Shown here one piece after another: positions 1 to 5,992 of a DNA stretch of 10,428 bases. Numbering within the stretch: the stretch's first letter is position 1; each line of letters starts with the position of its first letter. The notes under the pieces are model-generated. The model was not told the DNA's origin. It searched no databases and worked only from the letters and a program-made list of their open reading frames with translations. Position numbers and translations under genes: made by a program. The DNA is from JAVXNW01 sp036645575 (lineage in GTDB: Bacteria > Bacillota > Clostridia > Christensenellales > Aristaeellaceae): the NCBI GenBank assembly GCA_036645575.1, contig JAVXNW010000090.1, positions 1 to 10,428 of the forward strand, written 5' to 3'.

Positions 1-89
1 CTTCGATGGCAAATTGTCTTAAAAGTCCTTGCGTAATTTTATTATACCCTATCGACCCTCGGAAATCAACCGCGATATTGACATTGAAG

Positions 90-98
90 AAGGTGATC
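90..98 (+). promoter_or_regulatory. Shine-Dalgarno sequence of the polymerase gene
   Basis: AAGGTGATC matches the extended complement of the 16S rRNA 3' end. Its AGG core ends 8 bases before TTG 102 but 17 bases before ATG 111, so it favours the TTG start. Bases 1-89 hold no recognisable gene. Two short frames end here, at 20-22 and 34-36, and either could be the tail of an upstream gene. Confidence 0.6.
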
Positions 99-101
99 AG
101 C

Positions 102-2618
102 TTGCCCAAGATGTTGGGCGTCGACATCGAGACCTATTCCTCCGCGCCCCTGCCCAAATGTGGCGTGTATCGCTACGCTGACGCGCCGGACTTTGAGATA
201 CTGCTTTTCTCCTACGCTTACGACGATGAACCGGTACAGACCGTTGATCCGGCTTGTGGCGAGCGTTTACCTGCCGACGTGTTAGCGGTTCTGGAAAAAC
301 ATCCGTTGCCCGATTACGAATGGGAACTCTACGCGCTCGATCAGCGCATCAACGACCGGGGCGTCAGGGTGGATAAGATGCTTGTGAAACAGGCGATGCG
401 GGTCGATCAGGTGTTTTCGGCGCAAGCGTTCCTGCGGGCAAAGGAGCTTACCGGCCTTGAAAACCCCGGCTCCGTGTCCCAGCTCAAGGCGTGGCTGGCC
501 GATCAGGACATGCCCATGGAATCCCTTGCCAAGAAGATCGTGCAGGAGAAGGCGAAGGACGCCGAGGGAATCGTCGGCGAACTGCTCAACCTTAGGCTGG
601 AACTGTCCAAGACTTCCGTGAAAAAGTACGAGGCCATGGCCCGGACGGTGTGCCGCGATGGGCGCATACACGGCCTGTTGCAATTCGGCGGCGCGTCGCG
701 AACGATGCGGTGGGCAGGGCGCTTGGTTCAGGCCCAGAATCTCCCGCAGAATCATTTGCCTGATCTGTCCCTCGCCCGCGAGATTGTGAAAACCGGCGAC
801 GAGGAACAGCTTGAGCTGCTGTTCGGCTCCGTGCCCAATACCCTCTCCGAGCTGATCCGCACCGCCTTTATCCCAAAGGACGGCTGTCGATTCATCGTAG
901 CCGATTTCTCCGCCATCGAAGCCCGCGTGCTCGCGTGGCTAGCCGGGGAGGAATGGGTGCTGGAAGAGTTCGAAGGACGCGGCAAAATCTACGAGGCGAC
1001 AGCCGCCCGCATGTTCTCCGTCCCCGCAGAGACCATTGTCAAGGGCCGGCCGAACTATGAGTATCGCCAGAAAGGGAAGCAGGCAACTTTATCGTGCGTT
1101 GCTCAAGGCCAGCTGGTTCTCACGGATTATGGACTCGTCCCGATTGAGCGCGTCACTATCGACCACCGAGTATGGGATGGCGAAGAATGGGTTCATCACG
1201 ACGGCGTTGTATACCGTGGAAGAAGGGCGGTTATTACCCATGACGGACTTACGGCAACCCCGGACCACCTCGTCTGGATCGAGGGGCAATCGGAGCCGAT
1301 ACAGTTTGGGATCGCCGCCTCCAGCGGCGCACATCTCACAATCACCGAGCATTGTGGGCAAGCAATACGGCTGGGTGAAAATCATCAGCCCGGAAAAGCG
1401 CTGGAACAGGAAATGGAATCACTGCCATGTGCTGACAGAATGCACATCCTGCCACAGCATTCAGTGGACGCTTCTCAGCAATCTGACTCGGGGGATATCG
1501 AAGGGTTGTCAGAATTGTTCGGAGAAGCCCAAACCGATCCCTATGTGGCTAGACCGAAGGCTGACGGCAGCGAAACAACGTTGCGAGAATCCAAACGATC
1601 GCCAGTATCGGCATTATGGGGCGAGGGGCATCAGGTTCAACTTCCCCTCTGTTATTCAGGCGGGCATTTGGATTCTGAAGAATGTGCCAGATGTGCGCAA
1701 GGAGTACGAAATGGATCGAATAAACAACGATGGCAACTACGAACCGGGCAATATACGATTTGTCTCCCGGGCAGAGAACTCCGGAAATCGTCGTTTGACG
1801 GTTCTGTCGGAATGGAATCAAGAATACTGGCCTTATTGCAGAAATGTTGTCACGCGCATGCTTTCGGCGGGGAAAACACGGGAGGAAATCATCGAGTCTG
1901 CGCGGCAAGCCGTCCGGGAAAAGCGGAAAGGCTGGCGGACGATCGCTGCACAGCTCGACTTTATGACATACGAAATGCCGGACCGCATCATCGTTTTACC
2001 GTATCGGGACGCCTCGTCCACAATTGCGGCTATGGCGGAGGCGTCGGCGCGCTGAAAGCCATGAATGCTGCGATGCCGGAGGACGAGATGCAGCCGTTGG
2101 TGGACGCCTGGCGGGCGGCAAATCCGCGCATCGTCGCCTTCTGGGGCGCGCTGGATCGCGCAGCCCGCGAGGTGATAGAGGAGCACACCTCCGCCCGCGT
2201 GGGCAAGGTGGCACTCTACTGGCAGGACGATCGCATGTTCATTCGTCTGCCCGGCGGGCGCAACCTCTGCTACATTTCCCCGCGCTTCGTACCCAATCGC
2301 TTCGGCAACAGCGGCATCGGCTATCTCGCGCCTGCCGCGAACGGCCAGTTGGTTGTGCAAGAGACCTTTGGCGGAAAAATTGCGGAAAATGTTACTCAGT
2401 CCATTGCCCGCGACCTGCTGGCGCACGGCATGATGAACCTTGAGACGGCGGGATACCCGATTAACTTTCACGTGCACGATGAGGCGGTCATGGAAGTTCC
2501 CATCGGCCAAGGCTCCGTAGAGGAGGCCTGCGAGATCATGGCGCGCGCGCCCGCGTGGGCGGAGGGGTTGCCGCTCCGCGCGGACGGGGATGAGCTTGAA
2601 TACTATCGCAAATCCTGA
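102..2618 (+). CDS. Phage-type family A DNA polymerase, interrupted by an intein
   Basis: This is a DNA-directed DNA polymerase of the phage family A (Pol I-like) group, copying phage DNA in the cytoplasm. Numbered from TTG at 102, the precursor has 838 residues and the spliced product 528. DIETYSS (from residue 8) is exonuclease motif I. Motif A is DFSAIEAR (D268), motif B is R322-x3-K326 running into CGYGGG, and motif C is HVHDE (D793, E794). The intein occupies residues 332-641 and splits motif B, so splicing should be needed for activity. Only about 60 residues of the exonuclease domain remain: VLEK at about 62-66 runs straight into HPLPDYEW, which in relatives lies more than 100 residues further on, so Exo II and III are absent. 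I chose TTG 102 because AAGGTGATC (90-98) is well placed for it; ATG 111 is the alternative. The frame is open back to ATG 6, but that part does not resemble the family. Confidence 0.9.
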   Translation: MPKMLGVDIETYSSAPLPKCGVYRYADAPDFEILLFSYAYDDEPVQTVDPACGERLPADVLAVLEKHPLPDYEWELYALDQRINDRGVRVDKMLVKQAMRVDQVFSAQAFLRAKELTGLENPGSVSQLKAWLADQDMPMESLAKKIVQEKAKDAEGIVGELLNLRLELSKTSVKKYEAMARTVCRDGRIHGLLQFGGASRTMRWAGRLVQAQNLPQNHLPDLSLAREIVKTGDEEQLELLFGSVPNTLSELIRTAFIPKDGCRFIVADFSAIEARVLAWLAGEEWVLEEFEGRGKIYEATAARMFSVPAETIVKGRPNYEYRQKGKQATLSCVAQGQLVLTDYGLVPIERVTIDHRVWDGEEWVHHDGVVYRGRRAVITHDGLTATPDHLVWIEGQSEPIQFGIAASSGAHLTITEHCGQAIRLGENHQPGKALEQEMESLPCADRMHILPQHSVDASQQSDSGDIEGLSELFGEAQTDPYVARPKADGSETTLRESKRSPVSALWGEGHQVQLPLCYSGGHLDSEECARCAQGVRNGSNKQRWQLRTGQYTICLPGRELRKSSFDGSVGMESRILALLQKCCHAHAFGGENTGGNHRVCAASRPGKAERLADDRCTARLYDIRNAGPHHRFTVSGRLVHNCGYGGGVGALKAMNAAMPEDEMQPLVDAWRAANPRIVAFWGALDRAAREVIEEHTSARVGKVALYWQDDRMFIRLPGGRNLCYISPRFVPNRFGNSGIGYLAPAANGQLVVQETFGGKIAENVTQSIARDLLAHGMMNLETAGYPINFHVHDEAVMEVPIGQGSVEEACEIMARAPAWAEGLPLRADGDELEYYRKS
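1095..2024 (+). other. Intein in polymerase motif B (310 residues)
   Basis: This is a self-splicing protein insertion within the polymerase frame. Its first residue is Cys (TGC at 1095). Block A reads CVAQGQLVLTDYG; the block B TxxH motif is TPDH at intein residues 55-58; the C-terminal block F/G ends HHRFTVSGRLVHN, with His309-Asn310 followed by Cys+1 of the extein (TGC at 2025). Removing it rejoins QATLS to CGYGGG and restores motif B. Most family members have Asp-Thr at intein residues 5-6; here they are Gly-Gln, a departure whose effect on splicing is unknown. Splicing-domain sequence is evident at residues 1 to about 85 and 286-310. The roughly 200 residues between them have no recognisable domain in this frame, yet contain no stop codon, and the same DNA encodes an HNH endonuclease in the +1 frame. 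Confidence 0.9.
1354..2055 (+). CDS. HNH homing endonuclease overprinted on the intein (+1 frame)
   Basis: This frame encodes a zinc-ribbon/HNH endonuclease like the small homing enzymes of phages; it would cut intein-free polymerase alleles and so spread the element. Numbered from GTG 1354 it has 233 residues. It opens MGKQYGWVKI, like the start of free-standing HNH proteins, then has a CxxC pair (C30, C33) and a second (C52, C55). Next come RCENPNDRQYRHYGARGI (77-94) and the HNH core DRINNDGNYEPGNIR (121-135), followed by a helical tail (about 164-192). The last 28 or so residues are the +1 reading of intein block F/G and of polymerase codons, ending at TGA 2053-2055, so they are probably passenger sequence. 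No good Shine-Dalgarno precedes GTG 1354. In-frame ATGs at 1057, 1129, 1177 and 1240 are alternatives, as is +1 frameshifting from the intein frame. The coding identity is clear; the start is not. Confidence 0.8.
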   Translation: MGKQYGWVKIISPEKRWNRKWNHCHVLTECTSCHSIQWTLLSNLTRGISKGCQNCSEKPKPIPMWLDRRLTAAKQRCENPNDRQYRHYGARGIRFNFPSVIQAGIWILKNVPDVRKEYEMDRINNDGNYEPGNIRFVSRAENSGNRRLTVLSEWNQEYWPYCRNVVTRMLSAGKTREEIIESARQAVREKRKGWRTIAAQLDFMTYEMPDRIIVLPYRDASSTIAAMAEASAR

Positions 2619-2698
2619 TGCTTATCCGTCTGTTATCTTGCTATCACCGCCATGATGAGCCATGATGTCACTACGAAAAGCGAAAAGGAGCATGACCC

Positions 2699-2978
2699 AT
2701 GAGCCATTTTTCTCTCGCGGTATTGCACCGCGAACCCGAGGCGGATTTACCGTGATCTGTACGGCGACCGGGCAACCTACGCCCGGCAAGCGAGCGCGTT
2801 TTCCGCTTACGCCTACCTAACCGAAGACGGCGAGTGGCATGAGCTGGGTAAAATGGGCTGGTTCGGCTGTCCCAGCGAGACGCGGGAAAGCAAGGCCGCA
2901 TACCTCGCGGCGTTCGACCGCGACGTCATTCATGCCGATCCCGAGTTGTACCTGACGATCCTCGACTGTCACATCTAA
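2699..2978 (+). pseudogene. Remnant of a small phage protein (MSHF...DCHI type)
   Basis: Two pieces of one gene lie in different frames. The first starts at ATG 2699 after GGAG (2687-2690) and reads MSHFSLAVLHREPEADLP before TGA at 2753-2755. The second, in the next frame from about 2745, reads IYRDLYGDRATYARQ and runs through GEWHELGKMGWFGCPSET to LTILDCHI, stopping at 2976-2978. From memory, related phage genes begin MSHF and end in DCHI after a GxMGWWG motif, at roughly 150-200 residues, so this copy appears to have lost its middle and its frame. Function of the family is unknown to me. A +1 slip at CCG-TGA would join the pieces into about 92 residues, but I see no further support for that. 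The rest of the 2619-3070 gap holds only a terminator-like hairpin. Confidence 0.6.
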
Positions 2979-3011
2979 AAACAATAACTGGCAGTAGCAT
3001 TTATGCGCAGC

Positions 3012-3039
3012 AAAGAGCAGTCGATTCGGCTGCTCTTTT
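3012..3039 (+). terminator. Terminator-like hairpin before the primase-helicase gene
   Basis: AAAGAGCAG (3012-3020) pairs perfectly with CTGCTCTTT (3030-3038) around a nine-base loop, and a further T follows. The T-run is short, so termination may be partial. It separates the broken gene from the primase-helicase gene. Confidence 0.55.
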
Positions 3040-3070
3040 ACCATCTCTAAAACCATCAAGGAGGAAATTC

Positions 3071-5518
3071 ATGCAGGTAACACACGACCAGAAGCTCCTC
3101 ATCGCCACGGGCAGGAGCCGCATGGAGACCAACTGGCGGAACAAAGAGCTTTTGTGGAGCGAGCTTTTGAGCAAGCTCTCCCAGCCCACCCGCACGCGGG
3201 AAACGGTGGCCGAGTACGCCGCTTACCCCAAGGCTGACAGGGATCGCTGCAAGGACATCGGCGGCTTTGTCGGCGGGTATCTCAAAAATGGCAAGCGCAA
3301 CAACGCATCCGTGGTCAACCGCTGCCTGATCTGTCTGGACGCCGACAGCGCCGATCCCGGCCTGTTTGATGATCTGGACACGATGTTCTTAGGCGCTTAC
3401 GCGCTCTACTCCACGCACAGCCACACGCCCGAACGCCCCCGCGTTCGGCTGGTGATCCCACTTTCCCGCGCGGTCACGCCGGACGAGTACGCAGCCATCG
3501 CCCGCTGCATTGCGGACGACCTGACGCTTAAGCGCTTTGATCCCACGACGTTTGAACCCGCGCGGTTGATGTACTGGCCGAGTTGCCCGGACGATGGGCA
3601 GTATCTTTTTCAGTACGCGGATGCCGCCTTCCTTGACCCCGATACGATCCTCGCCACCTACGCCGACTGGCGCGATCCGTCGCTCTGGCCGACGACGCTG
3701 CCGCTGGAAGAACAGATTCGCAAGACCGCGACCAAGCAGACCGATCCGCTCAGCAAGACAGGCATCATCGGCGCGTACTGCCGCGCGCATTCCATTGAGG
3801 ACGTGATCGAGCGCGAGCTTGCCGACCGGTACACGCCCACGGCGTTCGACGATCGGTATACCTTTGTCGGCGGCAGCACGACCGGCGGCCTTGTGACCTA
3901 CGACGGCAAGTATGCCTTCTCCCATCACGCAACCGACCCCGCGAGCGGGAAACTGTGCAACGCCTTTGATCTCGTGCGCCTGCACCGTTTCCCCATCGGC
4001 GGCGAGGCCCCGGACGGCGCGCCCGTGGGCGACAATATGCGCAGCATCGCCCTGATGCGCGATTATGCCCGGAACGACGAGGCGACCAAGCGCCTGCTAG
4101 CCGAGGAACGACAGCAGCAGATCGCCGCCGAATTCACAGAACTGCCCGACGCCGTTTCCGCAAAACCGCAAACCCCGCCCGACGACCCCGACTGGCAGAA
4201 CAAACTCGATTTGGATAAGCAGGGCAACGTCCGGGATACGCTGGGCAATCTCGCCCTGGTCCTGCGAAGCGACACGCGCCTAAAGGACATCGCCTACAAC
4301 ATTCACCGCAGCAGCCTCGACATCCGTCGCGACGCCGACGGGAACACCACGCTCCCGTGGCTGCAACTCAAGCCCGGCTGGAACGAAACCGATCTGGGCG
4401 CGATCCAGATATACCTCGAGCGCATCTACCGCCTGTACACGCCGAGCAAGCTCAAAAGCATCCTGCTCGCCATCGCCGCCGAGCGCGCCTATCATCCCAT
4501 CCGCGACTATTTCGCGTCGCTCCCCGAGTGGGACGGCACGAAGCGCGTAGAGGAAATGTTTATCACATATCTTGGTTCCCCGGACACCGCCTATACCCGC
4601 GCGGTCGCTCGTAAGATGATGGTCGCGGCCGTGGCGCGCATTTACGAACCGGGCGTCAAGTTTGATTCCGTGGTTGTGCTGAACGGCCCGCAGGGTATGG
4701 GCAAATCGTCCTTCTTCGCCAAGCTCGCGGGCAAGTGGTTCAGTGATTCCCTGACGCTCACCGACATGAAGGACAAGACCGCGCCCGAAAAGCTGCAAGG
4801 ATTTTGGATTCTGGAGCTGGGCGAGCTTGCCGGGATCAAGAAAATGGACGTGGAGACGGTCAAGGCGTTTATCACAAGGCAGGATGATAAATTCCGCCAC
4901 TCCTACGGTTACAGCGTCGAGGATCACCCCCGGCAGTGCATCATCGTGGGCAGCACGAACAACAACGACGGATTCCTGCGCGATATCACCGGCAACCGCC
5001 GCTTTTGGCCTGTTACCTGCACTTCATCTTCCCCCAAGCGCCCGTGGGAGGTAGTGGCGGTGGTACCGCAACTCTGGGCGGAGGCTTATCAGCGCTACAA
5101 ATCCGGGGAAACGCTGTTCCTCTCGCCGGAGCTTGAACAACTGGCCGCTATCGAGCAGACCGCCGCATTGGAATCCGACGTGCGCGAGGGTATGATCGCC
5201 GACTATCTGGAAAAGCCGCTGCCCGAGGACTGGAACATGATGGATATTGTGCAGCGGCGCGGATATCTCCGGGACGATCCCTTCATGGGTGGGAACCGCG
5301 TAGGCGTGAATCGTCGGGACGTGGTCAGCGCGGTGGAGATCTGGTCGGAGTGCTTCGGCAAAGACCCGACCACGATCAAGCGCTCCGACACCTACGACAT
5401 TTTCGGGATGCTGATGAAGATCGGCGGGTGGGTGAAGTACGGCGGGAACAGCGCCTCGACGCAACGTCGAGCGCCGTATGGTTTACAGCGGTGCTTTGTG
5501 CGGCGGATAGTGTCATGA
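3071..5518 (+). CDS. AEP primase-VapE-type helicase fusion protein
   Basis: This 815-residue replication protein should make primers and unwind the origin. The N-terminal part looks like an archaeo-eukaryotic primase domain: LDAD with D90 and D92 as the metal-binding DxD, STHSH at 114-118, then PRVRLVIPL (123-131) and DPTTFEPARLMYWPS (157-171). The C-terminal part is a VapE (virulence-associated E) P-loop ATPase: Walker A GPQGMGKS at 539-546, Walker B-like ILELGEL at 580-586, a sensor segment IIVGSTN at 624-630, and an arginine-finger-like GNRRFWPV at 641-648. Despite the family name, such genes in phages belong to replication modules, which fits here. AAGGAGG at 3058-3064 sits six bases before ATG 3071, so the start is firm. 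A non-coding region with repeats follows directly, which could be the origin it acts on (inference). Confidence 0.9.
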   Translation: MQVTHDQKLLIATGRSRMETNWRNKELLWSELLSKLSQPTRTRETVAEYAAYPKADRDRCKDIGGFVGGYLKNGKRNNASVVNRCLICLDADSADPGLFDDLDTMFLGAYALYSTHSHTPERPRVRLVIPLSRAVTPDEYAAIARCIADDLTLKRFDPTTFEPARLMYWPSCPDDGQYLFQYADAAFLDPDTILATYADWRDPSLWPTTLPLEEQIRKTATKQTDPLSKTGIIGAYCRAHSIEDVIERELADRYTPTAFDDRYTFVGGSTTGGLVTYDGKYAFSHHATDPASGKLCNAFDLVRLHRFPIGGEAPDGAPVGDNMRSIALMRDYARNDEATKRLLAEERQQQIAAEFTELPDAVSAKPQTPPDDPDWQNKLDLDKQGNVRDTLGNLALVLRSDTRLKDIAYNIHRSSLDIRRDADGNTTLPWLQLKPGWNETDLGAIQIYLERIYRLYTPSKLKSILLAIAAERAYHPIRDYFASLPEWDGTKRVEEMFITYLGSPDTAYTRAVARKMMVAAVARIYEPGVKFDSVVVLNGPQGMGKSSFFAKLAGKWFSDSLTLTDMKDKTAPEKLQGFWILELGELAGIKKMDVETVKAFITRQDDKFRHSYGYSVEDHPRQCIIVGSTNNNDGFLRDITGNRRFWPVTCTSSSPKRPWEVVAVVPQLWAEAYQRYKSGETLFLSPELEQLAAIEQTAALESDVREGMIADYLEKPLPEDWNMMDIVQRRGYLRDDPFMGGNRVGVNRRDVVSAVEIWSECFGKDPTTIKRSDTYDIFGMLMKIGGWVKYGGNSASTQRRAPYGLQRCFVRRIVS

Positions 5519-5538
5519 AAAGAAGCCGATACGATCGT

Positions 5539-5559
5539 GTTACTATCCGAGATAGTAAC
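5539..5559. promoter_or_regulatory. 21-bp palindrome, likely a protein-binding site
   Basis: GTTACTATC and GATAGTAAC are perfect inverted 9-bp arms around CGA. The half-site recurs as GTTACGCCC at 5570 and GTTACGATC at 5652. The short stem with a three-base loop and no T-run does not look like a terminator, so a dimeric DNA-binding protein is the simplest reading. Confidence 0.5.
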
Positions 5560-5598
5560 GGCTGTACCTGTTACGCCCTTTTGATGGCAACACAGATC

Positions 5599-5627
5599 GC
5601 AACATGTCCGTAGTGGCGATATATAAT
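5599..5627 (+). promoter_or_regulatory. Possible promoter with a perfect TATAAT
   Basis: A consensus -10 TATAAT lies at 5622-5627, 17 bases after a weak -35 (GCAACA, 5599-5604). No gene begins shortly downstream; a transcript would cross the repeat region towards the SNF2-like gene. Confidence 0.3.
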
Positions 5628-5804
5628 AGAAGAAATCCAATCGATTACTATGTTACGATCTCCTCTATAGAGATGATGAATAATAGAGTAAAAAGGACAT
5701 CGTAAGGGTGTATATACGGACACGCTCATACGCGCGCGCGAAGATAACAACGCAACCTGTCCGCTTCGAAATGACCTGAATACACCTCTGATTCCATTGG
5801 CCCC

Positions 5805-5868
5805 GGATAGCCCAACCGTCATAGATAACCCAACCGTCCCAGATAACCCAATCGTCCCAGATAACCCA
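5805..5868 (+). repeat. 18-bp tandem repeat, about 3.6 copies
   Basis: Three full units start at 5805, 5823 and 5841, and a partial unit starts at 5859. The best copy is AGATAACCCAACCGTCCC (5823-5840); the third differs by one base, and the first is more diverged (GGATAGCCCAACCGTCAT). The exact 18-bp period resembles replication iterons or arrayed operators. On the other strand the repeat would read as a GLSGTIGLSGTV-like peptide, but I do not regard that as a gene. Confidence 0.85.
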
Positions 5869-5921
5869 TGTGGGTGCAAGGGTCGAGAAGCCTTCGAAGT
5901 TTGCTACCGCATGGGTTATCT
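5859..5921. repeat. 12-bp inverted repeat ending the iteron array
   Basis: AGATAACCCATG (5859-5870), the last tandem unit, is exactly inverted as CATGGGTTATCT (5910-5921), with 39 bases between. The second arm overlaps the possible -35 of the SNF2-like gene promoter, so the same protein could bind the array and control transcription. Confidence 0.75.
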
Positions 5922-5944
5922 ATGAATAAAACTATATCTATACT
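5916..5944 (+). promoter_or_regulatory. Possible promoter of the SNF2-like helicase operon
   Basis: TTATCT (5916-5921) and TATACT (5939-5944) are 17 bases apart, with the -10 matching consensus at five of six positions and the -35 at three of six. Transcription would begin near 5950, which supports translation from TTG 5993 rather than an earlier start. Confidence 0.4.
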
Positions 5945-5992
5945 GGGGGTGATCTCCTGAACATCAAAGGCAGTCTCCCGCAGGATTCCCTA

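Larger units (their letters stand above)
5519..5992 (+). other. Non-coding, partly AT-rich region: candidate origin or control region
   Basis: I find no credible gene in these 474 bases. The stretch from about 5605 to 5700 is clearly more AT-rich than the neighbouring genes. GTTAC or its complement occurs four times (5539, 5555, 5570, 5652), there is a 10-bp palindrome CTCTATAGAG at 5663-5672, and 18-bp repeats follow at 5805-5868. Its position between the primase-helicase and SNF2-like helicase genes suggests a replication origin or an operator region; this is inference. Confidence 0.45.

Noticed and set aside
1..36. End of an upstream gene
   Set aside because: Two short frames stop at 22 and 36, but neither has enough sequence to identify, so no feature is claimed.
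6..101. Polymerase start at ATG 6
   Set aside because: The extra residues do not resemble the N-terminus of the family, and a good Shine-Dalgarno at 90-98 supports TTG 102.
1833..2510. Long leftward frame opposite the polymerase C-terminus
   Set aside because: It lies opposite conserved polymerase and intein coding sequence, and long antisense frames are expected in GC-rich genes. No domain is recognisable.
5805..5868. CRISPR array
   Set aside because: The 18-bp units are directly adjacent with no spacers, and no cas genes are present.
5571..5879. Leftward 102-codon frame with a collagen-like GLSGTIGLSGTV peptide
   Set aside because: The repeat is simply the complement of the 18-bp DNA array; the rest has no domain and lies in AT-rich non-coding sequence.
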